A DNA stretch of 64,000 bases from Thermothelomyces thermophilus ATCC 42464. Its lineage: Eukaryota; Ascomycota; Sordariomycetes; Sordariales; Chaetomiaceae. The position numbers were made by a program, and so were the translations under genes. Below the pieces are notes generated by a model. It saw only the letters and a program-made list of their open reading frames with translations, was not told the origin of the DNA and ran no database searches. The stretch lies in the NCBI RefSeq assembly GCF_000226095.1, contig NC_016477.1:2418001-2482000 (forward strand), given 5' to 3'. Positions 33,880 through 45,308 of this stretch are shown one piece after another (positions within the stretch are counted from its first letter, which is position 1; each line of letters starts with the position of its first letter).

Positions 33880-35277
33880 GGTAAGATGAATTTGTTTCTT
33901 ATTTTTTTTGTTTCTTTTGTCTTTCACGAGCCGGCGAAGTGGGTTCTGGCAAAGACACAATGCTGAGAGCTGCGAAGAGAGAGGTGCAGAGTTCGAGTTG
34001 CTACCGACGGCAGTGGGAGCTCCTCATTAACAGATATCCAAATTTGAGCTGCCTCTGGACATGTTGGTTCTCCTGAAGACCGGGCACCTTATTAGCCATT
34101 TCATCTGATGGATCTGACCCTTGCTCGGACAAGGGAAAGCATTGGCATGCCCGCCCTCTGGCGCGAAGTCTGGTGTCTAACTGATCCTGTCGTTGGGGCC
34201 AGCAGGAGCACCGAGAACACCCAAGTCACGCTCAAAGTAACCAAAAATAAATTATGTATCTGTAGACGGTTCAGGAGCGGCAAGCGCATGGTAAAATTGC
34301 GGACCGCTACGCCTTTTCTCAATCAACAAGGGACTGGGAGGTTGGGGGGGGAAGTGTTAACGTAATATTATATTTCCGACTCCCTTTATGAACATGACAA
34401 CCAACCGTCATTCCCTGTTCTTCACAAGAACAGAGTACAGAAGACTTGCGAAATCCAGCTGTTGGTGGTTTTGAGCTGTCAACCTCGAAGTTGAGCTCGA
34501 GGCGGCCATTGGCAGGCGGCCGCAAGCGCTGTCTTTCCTGACCTAAATAATTGAATCGTATTTTCCTTTCAGTTTTTTTTCTTCTCTTTTTCAAGGAAAG
34601 ACAATCCCGAAAGAGTTGTTGGCGTTAGATGGCTATCTCGATCATTGTTGGAGCAGCAACGTTGGATCTCCCTGAAATTCTGGGCATCGGTTGATCGTTC
34701 CGTAATGACATCTCCATGCAGGTTCATTTCCACAGGCGCAAGCGGGGTTCCTCTCATTGTATGTACATACGTCCGTAATCCGCAAAAGGTTAATGATTGG
34801 GCGTTCAATGCTGATCTGTTCCGGTCATGCTGACCTCGCCTTTCGATCCATTGGAGGTCGGATACTTTTCGGAAAGTAACCCCATGCCTTACTTGATGTC
34901 CGCAAGAACCTGAGCTACGCGACAGGACATACGACACTCGAACGCGAGGTTGGCTGTTTGATTGGTCGGTTAATTAACCTCCAGTGTTGTCCAGGCTTCT
35001 ACGTAATTATTGTCTAGATCCAAGAGTGCGAGCTCAAGATTGAACGTTGTATCACGGTGACTTTTCTCACTGCTGCAACGGAAACATCTCGGAGACATGA
35101 TGATATGTGGTCGATCAAGTTAGTTCTTGAGCGCGTTGGTTATTATTTAAGATGGTGTTTTGCTTAATGTTAGCACCGTAGCAAGTGGACCGCATTCCAG
35201 TTTTCATTCAGACTTGGAGTCGACTTTTTCCAGATTCGATATTACGATTAATTAGTTGCTTTGCTATCCCGTTCAAC
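33880..35277. other. Intergenic region, no gene
   Basis: About 1.4 kb between divergent genes, AT-richer than the flanking genes. Several short frames exist but none carries a domain. I see no repeat. Confidence 0.4.
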
Positions 35278-36311
35278 ATGGCTGCACGCACGAAAGAGTT
35301 GCACAAGTTCTTCAACGAAATCAAGAGCCATGGCACTACGGAACTATTCCTCGACAATGCCCGCCGTGTGAGCGCCCCCCTTGCCGCCCGGCTGCTGAAG
35401 CAAATGGGCCTCGGCGAGCATACCAGCACACCCTTTAAGCTCTTCGAGAACGCCTGTGGGGTGGGCGTTGTCGCGCCCCTTTTGCAGCAACTTATCAAGC
35501 CCGACGTACTGAAGTCGAGCAGTATCCTGTGCGGAGACTTCTCGGAGCAGGTGGTCGAAGTGGCACGCCAAAGGAACGAGAGCGAGGGCTGGGTGAATAC
35601 CGAGGTTAGGAAGATTGACGGCCAGGTACGGAGTATTATTCAGGCGTCCTGAAGACGACTTCGACTCTGCTGGATGACGGGGAGCTGATTAACCGCAAAC
35701 CAGAGAACTGGGCTGGATGATGGCGCCTTCACCCATGTCGCGACCAGCATCGGCTTCCACGTCATTCCCGACTCTGAGGCTGCTTTGAACGGTAAGACCG
35801 ACTGCCACTCCGGATGAGGGGACCGTCGATCAGAAGGGCTGATCAACGAGCCACACTCACAGAGGCAATCCGCATCCTCCAGCCGGGCGGTATCCTCGGC
35901 CTCACCACCTGGCACAGGGAGGCCGGCTGGGTGACCGAAATCAAAGAGGCCGTCAAGGAGTTCCCTTTTGAGGCTCCGATCGACGTGCCGATGCAAACCA
36001 CCGCCTGGGGCAACTGGTCGGATGTGAACTGGCTCCGTAAGACGCTCGAAGAGAAGGGTTTACAGGATGTGAAAGTGGACGTCTACGCTTTCCTTAGCCG
36101 CTGCGACGGCCCGGATCATTTCATTCAGCAGTTCGGATCGTTGCTGGATGCGCTCTTGATGGGCTCTTGGCCCGAGGAAGTACGCCAGGCGCACCCGAAG
36201 GAGGAAGTGCTCCAGCTGATCAAGGAGCACGTCACAAAAAAGTACGGAGGTCAGGGGTGGGACCTGAGCTGGGTTGCTGCGGTTGCAACCGGCAGGGTAC
36301 CGTATCCATAA
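35278..36311 (+). CDS. SAM-dependent methyltransferase (class I)
   Basis: Exons 35278..35625, 35704..35791 and 35863..36311 encode 294 residues with matching phases (donors GTACGG and GTAAGA). The fold is a class I Rossmann methyltransferase of the UbiE/COQ5-like type. The glycine-rich motif I is ENACGVGVVAP (about 57-67), an acidic motif II follows near LCGDFSEQ, and the post-core LQPGGILGLTTW is typical of motif III. The C-terminal helices (QFGSLLDALLMG, HVTKKYGGQGWDLSW) resemble fungal small-molecule methyltransferases found in or near secondary-metabolite loci. The start at 35278 follows a long leader without competing features. The substrate is unknown and no biosynthetic gene is adjacent. 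Confidence 0.83.
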
Positions 36312-36808
36312 TAATGGTGTGAGGGTCATGGGTGAGCCGTTTATTAGTATGTACAACCTTAGAGGCAAGCAGGGTGAGGTGTGTGGATGAAATTCCAGTT
36401 CAGGTTTGCCAGGGAAGTCGAGCTGCAACTGCCTGCCCATGAGATGCAACCCGCGTTAGGCGCCCAGATTTGCATACTCTGTTCCCGCAGCTCCCTTCTA
36501 AATTCGTGCAGAACACGTGACGGGATTCTCACGTTCAGCCCTGTCGGGCAGGCACGCTCAAGGTCAAGAAACGCGACATTTGCGAGCGTCGCTCGATACT
36601 GTCCATCTCGTTTTGTGATTTCTCTACATCGGCGTCGTGTCGCATCTGCCGCACGAGCGGTGTCCCCGAGGACCCAACGAAGGCACAGAAACAACTTTTG
36701 CAACTTTGAGACAGCAGCGCGCAAAACAAGCCGAAACACAGTGCGCGCGCCAGCGCCGCACACCTCTCGGCGCTCTCTGCCCACTCTGGTCTGCCCAATT
36801 CTTTTGAG

Positions 36809-37083
36809 ATGGCGGAACTCGGGCTCCCGCAAAATCAGCTAAACACCATTCTCAACGCGCTCGCCTCGATCGATCGCCGCCTTTGCCGCATCGAGACGGC
36901 CCTGAAAATACCCAGCTTCAGCAACGCCAACCTCGCTGGCTCTACTTCAGCTTCTCCCTCGAACCCCGCGGCGACGACCCAGGCGGGGCACATCTCCCAA
37001 GCCCCACCACCACCACCACCACCCCTAACCCCCGGACCAGCAACTGGAGGAGGATCACGAGTACTGCAACAACAACAGCAGCA

Positions 37084-37115
<32 letters not shown>

Positions 37116-37813
37116 AACAGCAACATCCTGCAGGTATCCTCACCAGCCATGCTAACCCCAGCCTCTCAACCGTCAGCATCAGCCCGAGCAATAATAGTAA
37201 CCCCACAGCGACCACGCACCCGACCTTCACCCCGCTGGAGCCGCCGCCGCAGGGCTACACCATCTCGTCGCGGGCCACGATGCAGGACGAGCTGGACGCC
37301 TGGACGCTCCCGCGCGGCTACAGCATGCGGATCGCGGGCGCCAAGGTGACGGGCAAGCGCAAGGTGCGGTGGGTGTGCTTCCGGGGCGGCGAGGCGCGTC
37401 ACCACCGCCGCCCGCCCGTGGACGAGGCGGTGCTGCGGCAGGCCAAGGCCGAGGGCCGGCGCAAGCCGACGACGGACCGCGCCAGCAAGAAGTGCGGCTG
37501 CCTCTTCAAGTTCGAGGTCGTCGAGACGGCCAGGGACAGCGACGTCTGGGTCCTGCACTACCCCAACGAGGAGCACAAGGTGCACAACCACGGGCCCTCG
37601 GACACCACCAGCGACCCCCGCGCCCGGAAGCTGCCCGGCTTCATGGCCGCCGAGGTCGACCGCTGGCTGAGGGAGGGCTGGCTGGTGAGCAAGATCCAGG
37701 AAGAGCTCCGCAGCAGGGGGTTCACCAACGTGCTCAACACCGATCTGTACAATCGGAAACGGCTCTTGAAGAAGGATGGCGGCCGGGAGGGGGGGAATAG
37801 GGGTGGGGGTTGA
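36809..37813 (+). CDS. FAR1/WRKY-GCM1-like zinc-finger protein
   Basis: Single exon, 334 residues. The N-terminal 35 residues form a short helix (LNTILNALASIDRRLCRIET). Then come a Pro run, an unbroken glutamine tract of about 20 residues (near 88-108), and a Ser/Thr/Pro-rich linker. The folded part is about residues 150-320. It has a C-x(~38)-C-G-C-x(~27)-H-x-H arrangement: Cys in VRWVCFRGG (about 190), CGC (about 229-231) and HKVHNHG (about 259-261). That is the FAR1/FLYWCH/WRKY-GCM1 zinc-finger plan used by Mutator-like transposases and host factors derived from them. The tail (DRWLREGWLVSKIQEELRS) resembles a helix-turn-helix. No transposase core follows. A nuclear DNA-binding role is inference. 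Confidence 0.65.
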
Positions 37814-38304
37814 GGGGGCTTCATCTGATTAATTATTAATCACAGCGTTTGACTCTTGGGTAGGTACTTTGCTTCGTTTGATATTATTAACACTGATACC
37901 CTTGCCTATTAACCTATTATCCAAGAGACAAGCATGATCCCAAGTAGGGTAATTCAATGGATTGTTATAATTCGTTCGAAACGAAGAATGTTAGATAACG
38001 ATGATTCAAAGAATTAGAGAACGTTTTGTGGCTAGTCAAATGGCCATGGATCATTTCCGCATCCGATTCCTCAGAAACTGTTTCCCCCTATTATCCCCCT
38101 CTTCCGCCTCCACTCTGCTTCAGGCAGGACCCTTCGACATGTCTAGATAGAGACTATTCTCATTATTGAGCGACGGCTTCTTTAAGGAAAAAAAGGGAAT
38201 TGTTCTCAACCTGTCATAACAGGTGATTGATCTAAAACAAGTCGGCGCCGGTAGCTTACCTATTAGGTCAAACATAACGCGATCGAGATAATAGCATCCT
38301 CTCA
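37814..38304. other. Tail-to-tail spacer, no gene
   Basis: A 490-bp AT-rich spacer between two 3' ends. I see nothing coding or repeated. Confidence 0.5.
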
Positions 38305-41300
38305 TCACCCAGTTCTGAACCGCTTCGGCTTGCTGATGATCTCCGAGTTGCTGTTATCAACAGCACCGACTCGCCTCTTTGAGCCTGCAACGTCTCGGCG
38401 TCCGTGTCCTTGTTTGCGCCCGTGTTTTTCACTTTGGACCTGCCCTTCCCGGGCTACTTCAATACGCGATAATTAGGAGCAGTTAGTCGGTGATACGCAT
38501 GACCTTGATCGAAACCCCTATGCTCGGCCAGCTGGGACCCAACTCACCAGACGCCTTCCCGGATCGGCCTCCACTTCCATGAAGCTCGCCAATGATGAAG
38601 CTTTGGTGTCGGGTGCGCAGCATCTCGGCTAGCTCCGTGTCACGAACCTCTTTACCTAGCCAAGCCCGGAGTTTCCGCTCCAGGTCGGGACCTCCAAACA
38701 TGACCATGACTGGGTACGGGCTCAGGTTAGCGTGGGACGCAGGATTCAAATTAGGCAGGGACACCATTGCGGAACCTACAAGTGACGTCGTAGACCATAT
38801 GCTTTTCCGATCCATCCACCTCGGGGACGGCTACCCAAACCCGCCAGTCCGTATCACAGTCTCTGGGTTCCCGCCGTCGCTCATCTGCACTAGGTATGCG
38901 ACAATGTCTGCGTAGCTCAGGAGGTGCGATAGGTTTCTTTGTCCCTCGAACAATCTTGGCACAAACGAGGTCGTCTCTGCTAAAAAGCCGGACAAGAGCA
39001 TGGGGGGCTTTCGCGGCTTTCAGAGCGTCGGTAGAATCGGCGCCCGCATACGGCGCCAAATCGCTGTAGAAGTCTGGATCCTCGGAGCGAAGCTCTGTTT
39101 TCGTATTGATAATTGATAGTCAGCATTCCGAAAGCGAAGCAACGATGGGAGGGAAACACTAAACTGGAAATGTCAAACACCCGGTTGAGCAAGACAATCT
39201 TATTCTCTTCTATGCCCCTGTTTTGTGGGATCTCGCCAATCACGCGCCCAACCTTGAGGGCTTCGTGGTTCATCAGCGTCTGTTGCCAATGAAGATGGGC
39301 GTGCTTGAACTCGTCGGTCGCGTCACGGCCAGCGTATTGGTACAGCATCTGAGCGCCGCCCGGGTGGGAGTGGAGGTAGCCTGATGAAGTCGATCAGCCC
39401 GTTCCGGTCAAGCCGAGGAACTGGAAGAAGAAGGATGGTCAATGGGTTGTACTTACGCCCAAGATCATACACATAGCCATCGATGGCACAATACATGCCG
39501 GTTTGAGGATAGATGTATCTTCCAAGCTCGCGAAGAGTGAACGTTCGATGGGTCGACGCGGTAATAGCCGCCTTGGTCTGCCTAAGAAAGCCGCACTTGT
39601 ACGGACTCAAACGCGAAAGGAGGCTTGACACATCTTGCCCATCCAGTGCTTCTCTCGGGGACTTCTTCCCTCTCGCAAGCGCAACAAGTGCTTCTTTCTC
39701 TGCCTCGGAGTTAAAGGGAAAAGCTGCTAAACAATCAACGGACGAGTTCGACTGCGCTCAACGGCAACCGGGAAGGACAGACCTGTGATGTCGTAGACAA
39801 AATTTCCAATAACGCACCACAATGCTCGGCCCTCTCGTCCGTCGTGTTCAAACACCTCTTGGGGGTGTTTACAAGTTAAGAGCTTCCCGAGCGGTTTGCG
39901 ACGGTCGACTTGGAGCGCCTTCGCGAGCTTCCGGGAGACTATGACACGGCCCAGCTCCGTCGACTCGAAGACCGGCTCAGTGTCAACCCTGGCCTTGAAA
40001 CCTGGGAGGGCTGGTTTGGTTAGCTAGCAGGCCCGGAGGACTGAAAACGTGAGTAAACTCACCGCCGACGTCGACCACATCATAGCCTCCCATATCGTCA
40101 GGTAGCAAAGCTAGACTTGTCCCTGTCGGATCATTCAAGGTGGCATCCCCTACTTCCGATACGGTAAAGTATCTCGTTGGCGCCGGCGCATGGAGAGATC
40201 CAAGACCATGCTTCTTTCGCCCTCCAACTTGTGCAGCCATCGCGTGTGCTTGCCTCTGGCTTGGGTGCTCTGACGGCCCGAAAGCCGGCCCAGGCGCTCC
40301 CTGCTGCACCGTTGGATACCCTGTCCAGGGAACATACACCGCATACTCGTTCTTCTTCATCAGGTTCCCGGTATACTCGGGAAACTTGAAGCTCCAATCC
40401 AACCACTCCTCATCCATCTTTTCGGACGCGTCCTGCTGAAACAGCGACTGCAGCTCCCGCTCCAGCTCCATCGAGAGAGGCATCGGCAGCGGCTCAACAG
40501 CCTCCCGCTCCTGCATGATCTCGAGCGCACTCTCCAGCAGCCACAGTCGGTTGCTCTGATACCTTACAACCTCCCCGTTCTCATCCTTCTCCGTGTGGCC
40601 CTCCAGATGCCTGTCGGGCAAGTGGTACAGCCTCCCGAGCTCCCTCCAAACCGTCCGCGTCGGCGCGAACCGCCACGCGCCCTCCCCGCCCGCGAGCGCC
40701 GTCTGGCTGGGAAACCAGGCGTTTGCAACCTCGCGCGAGTCATGTTCGTAGCCGGCGCCGCGGCGCGCTGGCAGCGCGGCCTGCATCATGAGCGCCAGCA
40801 CAGCAAACAACCAGTCGCGGCGCGGGAGACGCGCGTCGATCCCATCGCGGGCCAGGTGACAGTTGAGCCAGCAATCCATGCCGCTGACCGCGACGTGAGC
40901 CTCTCGCTCCGCGGCCAGCTCGTCTGCGTCGGTGAGCCGGCGGAGTGGCTGCGCGGCGGCGGCAAAGCGCGCGACCACGGCGCGCGCCGCCACGTTGGAA
41001 TAGGGCGTCAGCTTCCACAAGCGGTGCTCGTGGTTGTACCAGGGGCGGAGGCGGTTCCAGGCGAGCCGACGGGCTTGGAGATCGGCGAGGGTTGCGTGAA
41101 TGGACGGCATGAGGTGTGCGTGCTCGGCGGAGGTCGCATTGGCGAGGGGTTCTGCACGGTGGGCTTCGAGGTAGAAGCCGCGGAAGATGATGGGGGCGGA
41201 GAAGAGGCGGGGTGCTTGGAAGGCAGCAAGGCCATACTTTTGGACGACCGTCGTGTAGAAGGACTCGAGGAGGTGAGAGGAGTACCATGCGGCTGGCAGA

Positions 41301-43045
41301 GGTGAGGCATCGGTGACGCGGCCGATCGCGTCGAGGGGCATATTGTTGACAGATGCTACCGGGTTGATAGCAGGGAGCGAGGGGAACTCTTTCACGGTCA
41401 TGCCGTATTTGTAGCCGCTTTTGCCAGCGGTGTCAATCATGGGGGCTTCTAGAATATCGCCCCCGAAAAAGCTCTTGATTGCAGAAACACCTAGCTCACG
41501 GTCCCTAATACGCATATGTCAGAGCTGGAAATCCTCTTATAGGTCCTTACTAGCGCTGGTCCACGGTATTCGGACCGAAGACACTCCCAATGTTTCCGAG
41601 GAGGTCATCAAGAACGCGCCACGGGGTGAGGATCTAGGAAGCCGCCGAGACACTCACCACTCCTGGTCATAGCACTATTTATGTGAACAATTTTGCGTTA
41701 GCTTCTCGCCGGGGACCAGGCCACCAACGTGAACATGCATCCAGTTAAACGAGACGGATCCTCGAAACTCACTGGTTCGTCTGGAGGATAGATTTGATCG
41801 AGATGCCGAGCCATGTTGATAGCATGCTGGTGTCCATGTAAATAGTCATTGGTTAGCCCGCCAGCTTGAACCTTGCTTCCTCCTTCTGCTGGCTGAACGA
41901 GCCACTTGCCATTAGTTCATGCAGCATCTAAGCAATGGAATCAGCTACGCTTCTGCCGCTGGTATAGCAAGAAAGAGACAACCTACTGTCATCGCTAACG
42001 ACCATCTCGCATGGGATCGTTCCGCCAAGGTCGACTTCGGATCCAGCAGAACTCGCAGGGATGCCACATGAATGTATATCGTGATGAATGGCGGTTTTCT
42101 CTGAGCGGCCGGGGTATCCTCATCGGGCGCCTCCCCATCGTTCCAATGCTTGATTGTGCGCCCGAAGTAGTCGCCGTTGTCCGCAGCATCGTGGGGATGG
42201 TACCCGTCATCCATAAAGGTCCAAACAAGTTTCGGCGCGAGCTGCTTCGCGATGATCTTGAGCGTCTTCTCCGCATCATAGTTCCTGCTCCGAGCGGGAA
42301 TCCTCCACGGCTTTCGATTCGGCCCCAGCTGACAGGTTGGATCCCCTAGCTCAGCCCCAGACGGCTCTGCCTCGAACCACTCGACCCGTTCTTCGTGGAC
42401 CATATGATTCAACCATGGGCCATCTGCCATACAGAGCAGCCAGCGGTTGGTGAGTTCCAGCGCCACGCGAAGCTCGGTCCAAATCTTGGGCACGTCGACG
42501 CTCCAGACATCCGATACGTTGATACCGGGTAGAGCTTCGCGGACCAACTTCCCGTCTACGATTGGAAGGCGGAAGTCATACCATTTGCTCTTTGCAAAGA
42601 CCGGATGCCAACCCCCCTCATCAACTCTCACTCCGGGTCCGGCGTCCAGATAGTATGGCGTAACCGGATCCATTTGCCGATGGCCCCCCGGTCGTCCGCC
42701 CGCCAAATGCTCACGGAGGACACCCATCTCCCATGTCGTCAGCCCCCCGTTTAACATTATCTGAGATGCCTCGGTGGAAAACAGCATGTCGAGCTCATGG
42801 CCTGGGGGAATTGGATACGGCGGCAATTGCTCGAAGACCGTGCTCTCCTCGGCGAAGTAGGTTGGATGGAGCGAGGGAAAGAGAGGGGCGAATCCAGAAT
42901 GAGCGACGGTATCTCCCGTAATGTTGAGCACATTGCGCATCTCGCCGCCATATTTGCGGAGCCATGGTGACCGCGGTGGCTGTGACGTCTGGGACGCAGT
43001 TGAGAAGATTTGGCTAGTCATTGTTTGACGGGGAAGATGTTCCAA
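38305..43045 (-). CDS. Multidomain protein: zincin-like HExxH plus cytochrome-b5-like modules
   Basis: Eleven exons fit in phase: 43045..41987, 41927..41910, 41826..41773, 41674..41658, 41504..40063, 40001..39783, 39723..39457, 39380..39165, 39094..38780, 38709..38548, 38456..38305; 1306 residues. At 356-367 the small exons assemble HELMHAINMARH after a hydrophobic strand (WSLAMTML), a zincin-like metal site; EWDRELG (from about 382) could supply a third ligand. The C-terminal third has cytochrome-b5-like modules. The clearest (about 1005-1075) has YCAIDGYVYDLG, HPGG (1031-1034), YAGRDATDEF and a later His. Others are LWCVIGNFVYDITAF, RVFDISKLRSEDPDFYSDL and a last one with MVYDVT and GGPDLERKLRAWLG; these lack HPGG. 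A basic tail ends KPKRFRTG. One intron is GC-AG (GCAAGT, 41909-41827), with exons of 17 and 18 bp. The exon 8/9 border is less sure. Start could be 43021. Function unknown. Confidence 0.72.
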
Positions 43046-43535
43046 AGCTCAAACGGTGTTGATGGTACTGGAAATGGGTTAATGGCGATGGTGAGATTCA
43101 AATGCGAGAGCTTGGAGAGCTCGATCTTGAAGGCGTTGACGAGGACAAAGCTGCGACACCAAATACCAGCTACAGGCATGTGGCAAACAACAACGAGAAA
43201 GGTCTGAATGCCCCCATTCGAACTCTCTTTGTTGCTTTCCGGAAAGGGATGCGCAGTCGTTCGACTCTACGCGCTATTACCCACCTCGGCACATCCTCAA
43301 GGGGCAACTAGGCTGTAAAGAAGAACTGTAAAAAAGCAAAAAATGGAAAAGAAAAAGAAGAAGAGAAAGAAAGTAAAGAAAAAGAGAGAAAATAACACCT
43401 ACCAAATGTACCTATTCATTTGCAGCGATCCTATGACTTGCCGCGTTCATGACCGCCTCGTTTGACGCCTATTCCTTGTGCAAGACTACGGGGTTCAATT
43501 AATACCGGATTCTGAACTTCCATCGCGAAAAGTTC
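43046..43535. other. Intergenic, purine-rich
   Basis: A 490-bp spacer upstream of the b5/HExxH gene. A strongly A/G-rich stretch (43325-43400, AAGAAGAAGAG-like) is the only structure. No gene is seen. Confidence 0.45.
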
Positions 43536-44321
43536 TCAGGCCGAGCTGGGTTCGGGGGGCTTCTGAGCGAACCAGAAATAGTAGTAAAAGTATCGATGAA
43601 CCTTCATATCATCCAGCGCTTTCCTCGCCTCAGCCAGAGTCACCTGGCTTTCTACCTGTGACATTCCTAAAGCAGTGAATGGCCTGGGGGACAGGGCGGG
43701 CATCAGCTCCAGCACCGCCGTCTTCTGGTAGAGGCCAACGAGGCGCAGGGTCTCGTTTCGAACCCAGCTGCGATTGGTTTACTTATCGGTGCCCGTCCCA
43801 ACATCGAGAATCTTGTGCACGTTGTCGCCAATGGGTGTATAGAATAACGCGCCGTCGCACAGCTCAAGCATCATGGCATGCTTCATGTCCTCGCGATTGA
43901 GCTCTTCCTCGTTGTTGGGAATTGGATAGCAGCCATTCCTGAAGTGCTGATATCGGCGGCCGTTCTCAATGGTGTGAGCGTAGACGGACGACGTGACGCT
44001 GATCGGCCTAGCCGACGTCGTCTCGAAGTCGTCGGCAGGGACAGACTCGCTTTTATCGTGGACGTCGTCAGGCTCCCCAGAAGGGGCCATCATGCTGCTG
44101 GGGTTGCCGAGGTTCTGCTGATGGTGATCATCGACGTCGCGGAGTACAGCATTGGGATGGGGTTTACGATCGGAACCTGGTGCGGACTGCACCGGCGAAG
44201 AGCTCTTGTAGCGGCACGTGCTCACGCTTGCGCGGGGCGTCTCGATGGTTGTGTCGGCGGCAGCGTTCTCGTTCAATCTTTTGCTTTCAAAATCCGGCGG
44301 CGGGCTCCCGCTCTCGCTCAT
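43536..44321 (-). pseudogene. LaeA-like methyltransferase lacking its central core
   Basis: The N-terminal part starts at ATG 44321 with a Ser/Pro-rich acidic leader. It then reads SSVYAHTIENGRRYQHF, NREDMKHAMMLELCDGALF and motif I, HKILDVGTGT. This is the pattern of fungal LaeA-like (TAM-type) methyltransferases, several of which regulate or build secondary metabolites. Four codons later there is a stop. In the same frame immediately after it comes the family's C-terminal end: ETLRLVGLYQKTAVLELMPA, then HRYFYYYFWFAQKP, stop at 43536. About 190-200 residues that normally carry motifs II and III and the rest of the SAM fold are absent. This looks like an internal deletion with a stop at the join, so methyltransferase activity is not expected. 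A splice that would rescue it is not visible. Confidence 0.75.
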
Positions 44322-44822
44322 GGCCGACCATGCAACAGAGGTGTCGCGAGACGGTATATGCTTGACAGAACGGATCTGTCTGAAAGCATATAATGGTAAG
44401 TTGAAACATGAATGGTTCCTTCCCCCCAGTGTCAAATAAACGACCGACCCAATCGAGATGGAGAGTCCGTACATGCACTGCAATATTGTTGTGTAAGCAG
44501 CATGCCTTCCCGTCCCGTGTCGGGCTAAACCCGCATCAGGGAACACTTTCCTCTCAACCACGCACGTAGTTCCCAATTTTGGGAAAAATGTACGCCTGCG
44601 AACAGCAGCTTTGTGCCAGTTCCGCAAGCCCATCCACATGCGCCACCTTCCAATGCCACCTCGGGTACCTAGAAGCACAATGGAGTGCACCGAGGGCCCA
44701 GTGGGTGAGAGAACAAATGGAACCCTGCAACCACAGGATGGAGTCGATTCCGACCAACCTAGGCGAAGTGCTAATCTTGTGCTTCCTGTTCGTCGAAGAC
44801 GAGCGCCGCCGACCCGACCTGA

Positions 44823-45308
44823 TTACCTGACGTGCCCTTGCCTCTCCATCAGCATCTGGCTCACAGGCCTCAGGTCTTAATCGATGACTGGATCTCTTGG
44901 AGCGACTCCTGCAACTGCCTTTGCCTTGGAGCCCCGTTAGATCATGTCGGCATCGTATGCCGAGACGACCTGCTCTCTTGTGCTTACGTCCTCGATGCGC
45001 CTTGTTGATTATGTTGAGACACTCGTTCACACCAAAGATGGAATGCGCTGCGTCGCCCACCAGGGTGATGCGCGCGCCACGATTGTCAAACGGCTGCGGA
45101 ACCCAGTATTTGACCTTGCATCTTCAAGACCGCCTCCTCCACCCTTGGCCGCGTTGCCGTATAGCACGACGACGATGGTCACGTACCTCGCCGCTCGCAC
45201 CCGCGCGTGTTCGTCACCACTGAACAGCAGCTCGTGCACTTTTGACCACGAGCCACCCACGCCGAGAACGTTATCCGCGCTGTATGTACCGTCTTCGATA
45301 TTGCTCAC
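44823..45308 (-). pseudogene. Decayed FAD-dependent monooxygenase (C-terminal half)
   Basis: On the minus strand the C-terminal half of a class A flavin monooxygenase (salicylate-hydroxylase-like) can be read in pieces. LLFSGDEHARVR comes first, then WVPQPFDNRGARITLVGDAAH, cut here to its key motif RITLVGDAAH (the GD motif that binds the FAD ribityl chain), then EQVVSAYDADMI and RGSKA, and finally QMLMERQGHVR. The pieces are in different frames and include internal stops. The N-terminal Rossmann half (GxGxxG) is not found in the flanks. It lies 500 bp upstream of the core-less LaeA-like gene on the same strand, so the two may be remains of one accessory locus. Confidence 0.65.
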
